Below are positions 17,577 to 27,286 of a stretch of 64,000 nucleotides of DNA, in pieces; position 1 is the stretch's first letter, and each line of letters opens with the position of its first letter. The DNA comes from CAVXWV01 sp963695415 (GTDB lineage Bacteria > Chloroflexota > Anaerolineae > Anaerolineales > UBA4823): the NCBI GenBank assembly GCA_963695415.1, contig CAVOGL010000004.1, forward strand, positions 62,001-126,000, in the 5' to 3' direction. The translations under genes were made by a program, and so were the position numbers. Below the pieces are notes generated by a model. The model did not search any database, was not told the origin of the DNA, and saw only the letters and a program-made list of their open reading frames with translations.

Positions 17577-19984
17577 ATGGTAGGTCTGAAAAAGTATATT
17601 CATGGGATACGACTGGCAGGATTTTTAAATACAACCCGCGCTTTGCGCAATAAATTCTACCGCCAACATGTGGACCGCAAATTTTTAAAACCATTACCTC
17701 CTTCTTTTAAGCAGTCACCGCATTCGCCCGGAAAAATTACCAGCATCAAAAAAACATCCGCTGGAGCCTTTATCGAATTCGAGCGATCAAGTCTACGTGT
17801 AATATTCCTGATGGATGATTTTCTCTTTTTGGGTTGGCATGGTGCTGAAATGCAGCCATCTTATGCTGTAGAGAGGTTTGAATGGTCAGAAGACTGTGCT
17901 GACAAGTCCATTAACATCGAAGAGTTGATAACAGGCTGCAGATCGCAAGCGATAATCGCAAGCGAAAAGGTTCGGGTTGAAATCATGGATGACTTCCTCG
18001 ATTGAATTCAGGAATGCCTCTATGCAGTTGCTGCGCCGTGAGGAATTCCCTCAACCCGATTCCACAGGCTGGTCTCAAAGGGTTCATCTAGATGCCGACA
18101 GCAGTATTTATGGTTTGGGGGAACGGACCTCAGGATTAAATCTAAGACCTGGAAGTTATCGTTTATGGAATATGAATGCGGGTGGGACATATGCTCCTGG
18201 TCAGGATCCGATATATATCACCATGCCAGTATATGTTTGCATCCAAAATTCTGGCGCTTGCCTTGCTTTTTACGATAACACCTTCGATGGGCAGGTGGAA
18301 ATCGACAGGTATCTCGACATTTCTTTCACTGCGGGTCCGGCTCGAGTTTACCTTTCTTTTGGATCGCTGCCCAGGTTGATAGAAAATCTCACAGCCTTAA
18401 CTGGACGACCACCTTTGCCTTCGCTCTGGGCATTGGGCTACCACCAATCCCAATGGGGTTACCAGAACGAGACTGAGCTGCGCCGGATTTATGCTGGATT
18501 TACACGCAACAACCTGCCGATAAGCGTCCTGGTCATGGATATCGATCACCTCAAAGGGTACCGAACCCTGACACTGGCGGAGGACCGGTTTCCAAGCCTG
18601 CGCGAATTTTCCGAGGAATTAAGCAAGGATGACGTCCATCTGGTGACCAACACAAATCCAAGCGTGAAAATGGAACCTGGTTTCGACCTGTATGATGCCG
18701 GGTTGCAACGCGGAGCTTTTTGCCGGTTGCCGGATGGTAAGTTGCTCAAGGGTGTGGTCTGGCCCGGATGGTCGGTTTTTCCCGATTTCACCAAACCGGA
18801 AGTGCGCAGCTGGTGGGGCGAGAACTACCAGCGTCACCTCCGTCATGGCATCGATGGGTTCTGGCATGATATGAATGAACCGGAAAACTTTGTCGGAATT
18901 GGTGATCCAACGATACCATTGGCAACCCAACATTACATTGAAGGCAGGCACGGTGATCACCGTGAGGTCCACAATGTTTATGGGATGCTGCATAACAGGG
19001 CTGCTTACGAAGGACTGCGTAAGTTAAGACATGACAAAAGACCATTCATCATCTCTCGCTCTGGTTGGGTGGGTATGCAGCGGTACAGTTGGTCCTGGAC
19101 AGGTGATGTCGAGACTTCCTGGGGTATCATGCGCCAGACAATAGGGACCGTATTGGGTCTGGGATTATGTGGCATGCCATATTCTGGATCTGATATCGGC
19201 GGGTTCTCGGGAGCGCCATCGGCGGAGTTATTTGTCAGATGGTTCCAACTTTGTTCCTGGATGCCATTTTTCCGTACTCATTCCGCCTTTTTCCTGCCCG
19301 CGGCGTGAACCGTGGGAATGGGGCGAAGAGATTATGGGAATCCTGAGGAACCAGTTGTTGATGCGTTACCGCTTCCTGCCATATTGGTACACGCTTGCAT
19401 GGCAGGCAAACCAGACCGGTTACCCGCTGATCAGACCTTTGTTTTGGGCGGGAACTGATTCGGAACAGCTTTGGGATATTGATGACTCCTTCCTTGTGGG
19501 TGAACACCTGCTGGTTGCGCCTATTCTTGAAGAAGGTGCATTAAGCCGTTCAGTCCTGTTACCTGAAGGTGATTGGTACGATTATTATCAGGATGCACTC
19601 TTCCATGGCGCTCAAGAAATCGTAGCAGGCGCAGTGCTTGAAAGGACACCTGTATTCGTGCGTGCCGGTACAATCCTGCCTTTAGCATTGGACGATCATC
19701 TTGAACTGCACATTTACAGAACAAGGTATGAAACTGCTCATGAAGGTGTCCTCTACAGTGATCAAGGCGATGGTTTTGGGTTACACCGGTTGGATATCTT
19801 CAGGTTGGAAGTGAGAGAGAACAACCGCTATCAATTCTCCTGGAAGCACACCGGCGATTATCGATTCCCATATCTAACTCTAACCCTAAAACTGCATGGC
19901 TTCGATAGGGGTTCACAGATCATAGGCGATGATAATAATCCGATCCCAGTGGGGGAGCCAATTACTTTACCGGGTAATCACTGA
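17577..19984 (+). pseudogene. GH31 alpha-glucosidase-type glycosidase, broken by two frameshifts
   Basis: Three consecutive frames together form one GH31 enzyme of about 800 residues. Frame one (17577-18005) is the N-terminal beta domain. Frame two (17977-19308) is the beta-barrel catalytic domain, with the nucleophile Asp in FWHDMNEP and the likely acid/base in WTGDVETSW. Frame three (to 19984) holds the C-terminal beta domains (EPWEWGEE, VGEHLLVAP). Both joints need one base fewer: at GACTTCC near 17990 and at GCCCGCGG near 19300, where the joined text reads FLPRREPWEWGEE. All catalytic residues survive, so either these are sequence errors or the decay is very recent. A start at 17577 has GGAG five bases upstream. 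Predicted to release glucose or xylose from alpha-linked oligosaccharides, cytosolic. Confidence 0.85.
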
Positions 19985-20028
19985 AAGGAGTATGTTTATC
20001 TGCCTGACCCAATAATTGATGCGCTGGT

Positions 20029-21939
20029 TTACTCTTCCAGCGTGCTGATATCTCCTTCAGGTAATCCCAGGGCACGGGCTTTCAGCAGCCGGCGCATGAT
20101 CTTCCCGCTGCGCGTTTTTGGCAGACTCTCAACAATTGTGATTGATTCTGGACGAGCGATTGGACCCATCTCGTGGGCAACATGAGTTCTTAATTCATCT
20201 ACCAGACCTTCGCTATTCGTATGACCTGCGACGAGGATTACATAGGCATAAATGGCGTTCCCCTTGAGTTCATGAGGCAGCCCGATAGCGGCAGCTTCCG
20301 CAACAGCAGGATGGCTGACAAGGGCGCTTTCGACTTCTGCGGTCCCCAGGCGGTAGCCACTGACTTTAATAACATCATCGATCCTTCCGATCACCCAGAT
20401 GTAACCATCCTGGTCTCTCCTGGCTGAATCCCCAGCCAGGTAAACATCCTTGAATTTGCTCCAGTACTGGTTGACATAACGGTCCGGATCATTCAACACG
20501 GTCCGGAGCATCCCTGGCCAGGGTTTCTTGATCACCAGGTAGCCCTCCTCACCGGTGTTGACCGGATTTCCGGCATCGTCAACAATATCTACATCGATCC
20601 CAAACAAAGGCAGGGTTGCCGTGCCTGGTTTCAAGGGCGTGATAGGTAGAGGCGAGATCATGAAACCACCAGTTTCAGTCTGCCACCAGGTATCCATGAT
20701 GGGGCATCGTTCTCCCCCGATCACGGTGTAGTACCATTTCCAGGCTTCCGGATTGATCGGCTCGCCCACGCTGCCCAATAATCGCAGGCTGCTTAAATTG
20801 TGCCTTTTTGCCCAGGCATCGCCAAAGCGCATTAAGCCTCGGATGGCGGTGGGAGCCGTGTAAAGGATCGTGATCCCGTAATCTTCAACCATGCGCCACC
20901 AGCGGTTTGGGTACGGGTGATTGGGAGCGCCTTCATACATGAAACTGGTGGCACCGTTCAGCAAGGGTGCATAAACGATGTAAGAATGCCCCGTTATCCA
21001 TCCTGGATCTGCCGCACACCACCATCTGTCTTCATCTTTGATGTCGAAAACATACTTTAGAGTGGTGTATGTATAGACCATGTAACCGCCATGGGTGTGG
21101 ACCACGCCTTTAGGTCTACCGGTTGTTCCCGATGTATATAAAATAAAAAGGGGATCCTCTGCATCCATTTCTTCCGTTCTGCAGAATGGACTGTTAGCAA
21201 TGGGCAAATTCACCAGATCGTGGTACCAGTAATCTCTGCCAGATTCCATGAAGACATCTTGACCGGTACGCTTGACGACAATCACATGCTCGATAGTCGC
21301 CTGCCTGGCGATTGCCTCATCAGCGATCTCCTTTAAGTTGACGATTTTCCCGCGCATCCAGCCGCCATCAGCTGTGATCAGCACTTTGCTTTGAGCATCC
21401 TGGATACGCTCTGCCAGAGCCTCAACGCTGAATCCACCATAAACGACACTGTGCGCCGCGCCAATCTTAGCGCATGCCAGCATGGCGAAAACTTGCTCAG
21501 GGATGCGGGGCATATAAATGGTAACAATATCGCCTTTGCTTACACCCATGCTGCGCAGGACATTTGAGAATTTGCACACCTCACGGTTCAGGGCGAAATA
21601 TGAATAAGTGCGTTTATCTCCAGGTTCCCCCTCCCAGATTAACGCCAGTTTGTTCTTTCTGTAGGTTTTCAGGTGACGGTCAATGGCATTGTGAATGATG
21701 TTGGTTTTACCGCCAACAAACCACTTGTAAAAGGGGACTTCCGAACTATCAAGAACTTGATCCCATTTCTTGTACCATCCTAACTCATCAGCTCGTTCAG
21801 CCCAAAAGGCCTCCGGATGCGAAATGGAGTACCGGTACATTGCGTCATATTCCTGGATGTGGGCGGCTGATACGATATCCTCTGGTGGATAATAGACCTC
21901 ACCTTCTAATGGCGTCTGTTTGGTTGATGCTGGGTTCAT
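20029..21939 (-). CDS. acsA: Acetyl-CoA synthetase (AMP-forming)
   Basis: Acetate:CoA ligase of 636 residues that activates acetate through acetyl-AMP to acetyl-CoA in the cytoplasm. Motifs in order: P-loop-like YTSGTTGRPKGVVHTHGG (about 259-276), DTWWQTETGG (about 407-416), the hinge GRIDDVIKVSGYRLGTAEVE (about 517-536) and the acetylation-site lysine in PKTRSGKIMRRLLK (about 600-613). Length fits the family (about 650). ATG at 21939 with GGAGG before it. It has its own promoter at 21994-22022. Control by lysine acetylation is known for the family; no acetyltransferase is linked here. Confidence 0.97.
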   Translation of the reverse strand: MNPASTKQTPLEGEVYYPPEDIVSAAHIQEYDAMYRYSISHPEAFWAERADELGWYKKWDQVLDSSEVPFYKWFVGGKTNIIHNAIDRHLKTYRKNKLALIWEGEPGDKRTYSYFALNREVCKFSNVLRSMGVSKGDIVTIYMPRIPEQVFAMLACAKIGAAHSVVYGGFSVEALAERIQDAQSKVLITADGGWMRGKIVNLKEIADEAIARQATIEHVIVVKRTGQDVFMESGRDYWYHDLVNLPIANSPFCRTEEMDAEDPLFILYTSGTTGRPKGVVHTHGGYMVYTYTTLKYVFDIKDEDRWWCAADPGWITGHSYIVYAPLLNGATSFMYEGAPNHPYPNRWWRMVEDYGITILYTAPTAIRGLMRFGDAWAKRHNLSSLRLLGSVGEPINPEAWKWYYTVIGGERCPIMDTWWQTETGGFMISPLPITPLKPGTATLPLFGIDVDIVDDAGNPVNTGEEGYLVIKKPWPGMLRTVLNDPDRYVNQYWSKFKDVYLAGDSARRDQDGYIWVIGRIDDVIKVSGYRLGTAEVESALVSHPAVAEAAAIGLPHELKGNAIYAYVILVAGHTNSEGLVDELRTHVAHEMGPIARPESITIVESLPKTRSGKIMRRLLKARALGLPEGDISTLEE

Positions 21940-21993
21940 CTTTCCTCCTCGGGTTGTTGGATAAAAATGGATATTGGGTACCTTGATTATAAG

Positions 21994-22022
21994 ATTTTAT
22001 GTGTTATCTAATCTCATGTCAA
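21994..22022 (-). promoter_or_regulatory. Sigma70-type promoter of acsA
   Basis: On the minus strand TTGACA (22022-22017), a 17-base spacer, TAAAAT (21999-21994). The -35 is perfect and the -10 matches five of six. It is 55 bases before the acsA start codon. Confidence 0.75.
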
Positions 22023-22056
22023 ATTATCCGGATTGCCAGGATTTTTATTAGACCAG

Positions 22057-22290
22057 TTATGCACCACCCAGGTAAGTGGCTCCCAGCATCATCGCACTCA
22101 TCCGAGGTTTTATCCCCCAGGCAGAGAGCAGCTCGCTGGGATTAGGGAAAAGGTAAAGCATCACGAAGGCAATGGATAAAATCGGTACAATAATGATTGC
22201 CAGCCATTTCGTGAACGGTAGAACTTTGTCCAAATTGTCGCCATCAGATAAAAATGATCCTGCTTCAATTGAAGCATTATTCTCGGACAC
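22057..22290 (-). CDS. Short single-span membrane protein, perhaps a truncated remnant
   Basis: A GTG start at 22290 is preceded by AAAGGAGGAT at six bases, the best ribosome site nearby, giving 77 residues: a polar N-terminus, one strong membrane segment (about 24-46, WLAIIIVPILSIAFVMLYLF), then PNPSELLSAWGIKPRMSAMML and an abrupt end in ATYLGGA. The end in the middle of what looks like a second membrane segment suggests that the coding region is cut short. The family is not recognised. It follows the SDR gene on the same strand by 118 bases. Confidence 0.5.
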   Translation of the reverse strand: MSENNASIEAGSFLSDGDNLDKVLPFTKWLAIIIVPILSIAFVMLYLFPNPSELLSAWGIKPRMSAMMLGATYLGGA

Positions 22291-22408
22291 TGGGTTATCC
22301 TCCTTTAAAATTAAGACGAATCTGGTTAAAGGTACCAGTGGTGTATATTTTATTCTAATATGATCTAATTTAGGATAATTGAGTTGTTGTCGGAGATGTG
22401 TGTGTGGG

Positions 22409-23185
22409 TCACATGCTTGCCAGCATCCCGCCATCCACATAGAGGATATGACCGTTTACATAATCAGAGGCAGTTGATGCCAGGAAAACCACTGCGCCAA
22501 CCAGCTCTTTTGGATCCCCCCAGCGGTTAGCAGGCACCCTATCGAATAACCAGCGGTTGAATTCCGAGTCTTCATACAAAGGGCGTGTCATTTCGGTTGT
22601 AAAGTAGCCAGGACCAAGACCATTTACCTGGATGTTGTGTTTTCCCCATTCTGTCGCCATTGATTTTGTAAGCATTTTCAGACCACCTTTGGTGGTCGAG
22701 TATGGGGCGGTTGTTTGCCGCCCCAACTCACTGGTCATCGAACAAATGTTGATGATTTTCCCGGATTGGCGGTCGATCATCCCCTGAACTACAGCTTTAG
22801 ATGTTTCGAAAACGCCTGTCAAATTCACGGACAAAATCTTTTCCCAGTCCGCAGTCTCGTACTTTTCAAGCGCTCCACGGATCTGTATTCCGGCGTTGTT
22901 TACAAGAATGTGGATGGGTCCAACTTCTCTTTCGATTAAATTGATTTGCGTTTTTACCTCTTCTGAGCAGGACACATCAAACCGATATCCAAAGGAATGG
23001 ATTCCCTTATCTTCCAATGCTCCAACAGCCTTGTTCAGGCGTTCCTGGTCGCGGCTGTTCAGGATTATTTTTGCACCTGCCCTGCCAAGTCCTTCCGCCA
23101 GGCATAATCCAATCCCCCGGCTTGAACCGGTGATCAGGGCATTCTTACCCTGCAGGTTAAACAAATCCGAGATTGATGTTTCCAC
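22409..23185 (-). CDS. SDR family oxidoreductase, gluconate 5-dehydrogenase-like
   Basis: Classical short-chain dehydrogenase of 258 residues. Cofactor motif TGSSRGIG (about 19-26), NNAG (about 96-99), catalytic Ser in ICSMTSELGR, catalytic YSTTK (about 162-166), and a family-typical end VDGGMLASM. The overall text (LFNLQGKNALITG start, PGYFTTEMT, GDPKELVGAVVFLAS) is like gluconate 5-dehydrogenase (Ga5DH), which reduces 5-ketogluconate. It follows the Bax-inhibitor-like gene by nine bases, starts with GTG and lacks its own ribosome site, so coupled translation is likely. Substrate assignment is by resemblance only. Confidence 0.8.
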   Translation of the reverse strand: METSISDLFNLQGKNALITGSSRGIGLCLAEGLGRAGAKIILNSRDQERLNKAVGALEDKGIHSFGYRFDVSCSEEVKTQINLIEREVGPIHILVNNAGIQIRGALEKYETADWEKILSVNLTGVFETSKAVVQGMIDRQSGKIINICSMTSELGRQTTAPYSTTKGGLKMLTKSMATEWGKHNIQVNGLGPGYFTTEMTRPLYEDSEFNRWLFDRVPANRWGDPKELVGAVVFLASTASDYVNGHILYVDGGMLASM

Positions 23186-23194
23186 GGATAGTGG

Positions 23195-23875
23195 TCAGCG
23201 CCTGGAAGTGCGTAATATTAAAAGGAACAGGTTTATGAAGTCCAGGTAAAGCATCAGCGCCCCGAGAACCGCCATCCCTCCAGCCCCCTGGCGACCTTCC
23301 AATTCGGATGACATCTGGCGTAATCGCTGTGTGTCCCAAACGGTCAAACCTGAGAAGAGTAAAATCCCCATGAAATTCCAGGCATAACTTAATGCGGGGA
23401 TAAGCCAGATAATAAACCAGCCAAACAAATAACCCAGCAGCGCCAGCAACAAAAAAGAACCCATTGCGCTCAGATCGCTTTTAATGAAGAATCCCACCAG
23501 GCTGGCAAGCAGGAACATACCCGCTGCCATCCAGAAAGCGGAGGCGATGGTCGTCTGGCTGTAGAATAGGAAGATGGAGGAGATAGATAATCCGGTGAGA
23601 GCAGCGTAAAATAAGAATATTAAAAAAGCTACTGCCGGTTTTAAGCGCATTACACTGGCGCTTAAAGCGGTCACAACGACAATTTGTATGATGAAGAGCC
23701 CGAATGCCATCCAGGGGCTGGTCACCAAGCGTGTCATAAACTCTTTATTGCTGCTAACCAGAGTCGCTACTACGGCGGTTACCACCATGCCTATCGCCAT
23801 CATGAAGTAAACAGATGCAAGGAAACGGTTGAAGCGTACTTGCTGTGCTGGTTGGATTGCTTGAGCCTGTGCCAT
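23195..23875 (-). CDS. Bax inhibitor-1/YccA family membrane protein
   Basis: Seven-span membrane protein of 226 residues. An N-terminal hydrophilic 20 residues precede seven hydrophobic segments from about 22 to 220, with the family's later segments reading FMGILLFSGLTVWDTQRL. This VWDTQ-type motif and the fold match the BI-1/YccA/YetJ family, known as pH-sensitive calcium leak or as FtsH modulator in bacteria. It lies ahead of the SDR gene with nine bases between. No evidence for the specific role here. Confidence 0.88.
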   Translation of the reverse strand: MAQAQAIQPAQQVRFNRFLASVYFMMAIGMVVTAVVATLVSSNKEFMTRLVTSPWMAFGLFIIQIVVVTALSASVMRLKPAVAFLIFLFYAALTGLSISSIFLFYSQTTIASAFWMAAGMFLLASLVGFFIKSDLSAMGSFLLLALLGYLFGWFIIWLIPALSYAWNFMGILLFSGLTVWDTQRLRQMSSELEGRQGAGGMAVLGALMLYLDFINLFLLILRTSRR

Positions 23876-23943
23876 TTTTTCTCCTTGAGAATAAAGTTTT
23901 TAGGATTTTACGAAAAATTCCTTGAAGGGATCTAGATTAATTA

Positions 23944-24807
23944 TTAAAGTCTATCATAAGCTTTTAGAACGGAGAGTGCCTGCACTGTGCGGTATCCACG
24001 CCACTCCCAGTAAGCGCTTTGACCGGGTGGGTTCCATTCGATCTCCCAACCGCCATCTGCCTGTTGTTTCGCCATAAGGTTGTTCAGATGAGCATTGATC
24101 TGCTCTTCGGTGAATAATTTCCTGCAGAAAGAATCGGGTGAAAAGGCAAAGTTTAGCGGTGTCATTCCATAGCCATCCACTGGTGTTTCCAAAATGAAGA
24201 AGTTTGCCTTCAACAACTCTAACTGTAGTTTTTTATACAGGTGATTCACATCGCGATTCTTGCCAACACTTTCAATCAGGCAAAATGCATTTTGGAGGAT
24301 GTGAGCATCTTCAATCTTATTCGTTGATATGTAGTTAAGGGAGGACTCCTCAGCCTGCCCCAGCCAATCATCCTGCACCCCCAACCAGCTGAGCAGCCCT
24401 ACAATACTCACCAGGCGTTCCATGCCAGGTTGTTCTGAGGTTGGATTTTCCCAGTGTGGGGCGCGAGGGAAACAACGCGAAGTTGAAAAGATTGTCGGAA
24501 TACCGGTGGTGAGGTCGGCATGTCGTTTGGTAAATTCCAATGATCGTGAGATCAATGCTGCGTCATGCAAGTCACATTCGTACAGAGTCCGTAAGGCAAA
24601 TTCCAGGTACAAAGGCTGTGAATTTGGACATCTCAGGTCGGGCTCCAATGCATGACCAAATCCACCATCCGGATTTTGATATGCGTGTAAAGAATTGATA
24701 ACACGGGAGGGTGAGATGGAATAGATTTTGTATTCGAAAATCGCCCGGTCTAGTAATCGAGCATGGCGCATTACGAAATCAGTGCCTTTTTCGAGAATGC
24801 CGTTCAT
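23944..24807 (-). CDS. Alpha/alpha-toroid protein (prenyltransferase/squalene-cyclase-like fold)
   Basis: Protein of 287 residues built of repeated helix pairs with QxDGG-like motifs: NPDGGFGHALEPDLR (about 45-60) and QQADGGWEIEW (about 245-255). This is the signature of terpene-cyclase-mutase toroids. It lacks the DxDD motif of squalene-hopene cyclases, so an enzyme assignment is not justified; many such toroids are of unknown function. ATG at 24807 with a GAGGAGG site. It is adjacent to the M23-like protein, same strand, 20 bases apart, probably in one operon. Confidence 0.7.
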   Translation of the reverse strand: MNGILEKGTDFVMRHARLLDRAIFEYKIYSISPSRVINSLHAYQNPDGGFGHALEPDLRCPNSQPLYLEFALRTLYECDLHDAALISRSLEFTKRHADLTTGIPTIFSTSRCFPRAPHWENPTSEQPGMERLVSIVGLLSWLGVQDDWLGQAEESSLNYISTNKIEDAHILQNAFCLIESVGKNRDVNHLYKKLQLELLKANFFILETPVDGYGMTPLNFAFSPDSFCRKLFTEEQINAHLNNLMAKQQADGGWEIEWNPPGQSAYWEWRGYRTVQALSVLKAYDRL

Positions 24808-24827
24808 TCTGCCTCCTCTTTGAACAA

Positions 24828-25802
24828 TTACTTGCTGCCGATAAACAACTCATTGCGCACCCAAAAGTCGTTCACTGCAAAGGCAGAATCGAACAACATC
24901 GGGATTGCAGTGCCTTCACCTTCTTTCCAACCACCTTTGGTAGCGTGAATATGGAAGTGAGGCACACCTGGTGAAGAACTATTACCGACCTGACCAACCA
25001 GCCGGTTGGGGGTAAGACGGTCTCCAGGTTGGACGACGATGGTCCCTGCTTTCAAGTTACCCAGTGTTATAAAATAATCCACACACTGAAGGACAACAAA
25101 ATTACCCAGTTTGTCACCTTCACCAAATAGCTCAAGATTAGGTTTACCATCCTCAACATGTATAACAGGACCGAAACAGGGGCTGTAAACCGGATCGTTA
25201 TACACATTGTATTTAATGTATTCATCCGGCATTATCCTGAAGTTTTCTGAGATCATCCCGGCAATGCCCAGTTTCATTACATCGACCCCATATCCCATAT
25301 CTTCACCCGAGTGAGGTGTCTCAGTAAACCAGCTGGTGATGTGGTTGTTCATCCCAATCCCGTCCACTCCATTACCTGCGTTGACAGCTGTATACATGCC
25401 TGATCTTAATGGAAAGAGAAGTAAGGCGTGATCACCCGTATGCCGGTAGGAAAGATAGACGACCCGATAATTAACCAATGCCAGAATAACTAAAAGGATG
25501 ACCAGGGAAATTATTTTTATCAAGCCGAATTTGTTTTCCTTCGGAAGGTTGGGGGTCTTTTGCAGGTTCAACAGGAATCGTAGAAAAATCGCGAAACTCA
25601 AGATCGCCGGGAGAAAACTGGAATAATAATAAACGACAGCCCAATTTATTATGAAGTAACAGATAACGTTATATAAAAGGAACGATAGGAAAACCAGTAA
25701 TTTGGTTAATTTGTCAGCGGGGATTTTGGTCCAAACCAGGATAAACAACGGGATGGTGATGATCAGGTAAATATATACGGGGGAGGTAATTGTCCAGGGC
25801 AT
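24828..25802 (-). CDS. Polytopic membrane protein with C-terminal M23-type peptidase-like domain
   Basis: Protein of 324 residues. Four membrane segments (about 7-25, 33-52, 55-78 and 94-113) precede a C-terminal beta domain of about 200 residues that resembles the LytM/M23 fold: GYGVDVMKLG, YSPCFGPVIHV, GNFVVLQ, VVQPGDRLTPNRLVGQVGNSSSPGVPHFHIHA. The HFHIH motif corresponds to the metal-binding HxH, and His/Asp ligands may come from HSGEDMGYGVD. An HL motif usual before the PGD turn is replaced by LGNLKAG. It may trim peptidoglycan or glycan peptides outside, or be a binding remnant. An alternative reading as a pure lysostaphin-like fold without activity is possible. Confidence 0.65.
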   Translation of the reverse strand: MPWTITSPVYIYLIITIPLFILVWTKIPADKLTKLLVFLSFLLYNVICYFIINWAVVYYYSSFLPAILSFAIFLRFLLNLQKTPNLPKENKFGLIKIISLVILLVILALVNYRVVYLSYRHTGDHALLLFPLRSGMYTAVNAGNGVDGIGMNNHITSWFTETPHSGEDMGYGVDVMKLGIAGMISENFRIMPDEYIKYNVYNDPVYSPCFGPVIHVEDGKPNLELFGEGDKLGNFVVLQCVDYFITLGNLKAGTIVVQPGDRLTPNRLVGQVGNSSSPGVPHFHIHATKGGWKEGEGTAIPMLFDSAFAVNDFWVRNELFIGSK

Positions 25803-25900
25803 GAAATTCCTAACTAGATATGGATTTGGTTGTGATTATGTCATTTTCAATGGAGTATTATAGCGAACTTTCGAAAAGATTGCTCAATCTCAGGAATTTT

Positions 25901-27262
25901 TCAGATCACTTCTCGCCTATTTGAGCAAGCCCAGGCGTAATCTTCCAATACGCATTGAATTGCATCCGTTACCAGAACGTGTGGATCTGCTGGGATTGAC
26001 TGGTTTCTGGTCCTGTAGAATTGTCGAGGGAAGTATTGGCTGACCATACCGGTGGGGATGACCAGGTCAGATAAATTTTCGAAAAGGATTACCAATGCTG
26101 CACGAAGATCAGGATGGTTCCAATAGTATCTGCTGCGGTCGCTGAGGCTGTACTTCCGCATCAAACGGGTCTCGATATCTGTACCCGTGTAATAATCTTT
26201 CCAGTGCTCTGGATTCTGCAGCATCACTTCCTCCAAAACCTGGCGAATCCCTGATGGTTTCCGGATTGTGCCGGTGATCAATTCCTCCTCGATGGCTGCC
26301 AGGCTGAAAATGGCTTCGCGATAGGCAAATGTCAGTGCCGGACCAACTTTCAGAATTGCGAAATGATCTGCAACAAGGCTGGCCAAAGCTTCTCCAGGTT
26401 GGTAGTCCGTGGAATGCACCTCAAAAACCACGGATGGTATGGTTTCTATCCATTCCTTGAGATGACTGGCAGCTGCCCTGTCATAGACCGAGACGTAGTG
26501 GTTACCGAAATCTACTCCAGGCTGTACCACCTGGGCGATCACCCGTTTCCATGCATCCGCTAATCCATGCTGCCAAAAAGCCTGTTTGCTGAAATCGTAG
26601 GTCTCTCTGGCGTTCTCGGTTGAGGTCACCCACACGTTCTCGTATGAATTGGTTTGACCGCCCGGTGGAGGTACGTCGGTACCGATCACATACAACGGTT
26701 CATCCCTGGATACTGCGCCTGGAGGCGGCAAATTGGTAAAGGCATCTTCAGCGGCAGCTGCCAGCATGGCGGTGCGCTCTGCGATCAATTGACGGTTTAA
26801 ACTTTCCTCTTCGTCATCTCCACAGGGCATGCTCGCATCCAGGTGCAGCTTCGAGTAACCTGCACGTACACATTCTGCCACCAGTTCGCACGCTTTCATC
26901 ATCGCTTCCTTTGCTGGACGATCCCGCCAGGGGAAAGGACCGAGATGATCCCCACCCAGAACAACCAGTTCGTGGTTCAGGTCTTGATCTGCTTCCAGTG
27001 ATTTAATTTTTTCACGGAATTCGAAGGGTGTCAGCCCTGTGTATCCTCCTTCCTGGTTGACCTGGTTGCATGTTGATTCAATCAGGATGGGCAGGTTTCT
27101 TTGATTCGAAAAAAAGATTGCGGCTTTTATTACCTCTTCATTAGCCGAACAAATCGATAATATCCCGTGTGGTTGGTGACCCAGCACTCTTTGTAGAGGC
27201 GCATCATCGGATCCGTTCCATGGTTCCCGGTTATTGGCTAGAATACGTTTCAATAAATTCAC
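25901..27262 (-). CDS. GatZ/KbaZ-like class II tagatose-bisphosphate aldolase subunit
   Basis: Protein of 453 residues with the GatZ/KbaZ pattern: GILSICSANEEVI (about 33-45), NQRNLPILIESTCNQVNQEGGYTGL, and GGDHLGPFPW. GatZ supports GatY in the aldol cleavage of tagatose-1,6-bisphosphate; the fold is a TIM barrel and the family also includes stand-alone ketose aldolase candidates. No GatY-like partner is in the window, so it may act alone. It follows a frameshifted SIS-domain isomerase and an amidohydrolase on the same strand, so a deoxy- or amino-sugar route is plausible. GTG start at 27262, only weak ribosome site. Confidence 0.85.
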   Translation of the reverse strand: MNLLKRILANNREPWNGSDDAPLQRVLGHQPHGILSICSANEEVIKAAIFFSNQRNLPILIESTCNQVNQEGGYTGLTPFEFREKIKSLEADQDLNHELVVLGGDHLGPFPWRDRPAKEAMMKACELVAECVRAGYSKLHLDASMPCGDDEEESLNRQLIAERTAMLAAAAEDAFTNLPPPGAVSRDEPLYVIGTDVPPPGGQTNSYENVWVTSTENARETYDFSKQAFWQHGLADAWKRVIAQVVQPGVDFGNHYVSVYDRAAASHLKEWIETIPSVVFEVHSTDYQPGEALASLVADHFAILKVGPALTFAYREAIFSLAAIEEELITGTIRKPSGIRQVLEEVMLQNPEHWKDYYTGTDIETRLMRKYSLSDRSRYYWNHPDLRAALVILFENLSDLVIPTGMVSQYFPRQFYRTRNQSIPADPHVLVTDAIQCVLEDYAWACSNRREVI

Positions 27263-27286
27263 AGGCTGGAATATCTTCAGCTTCCT

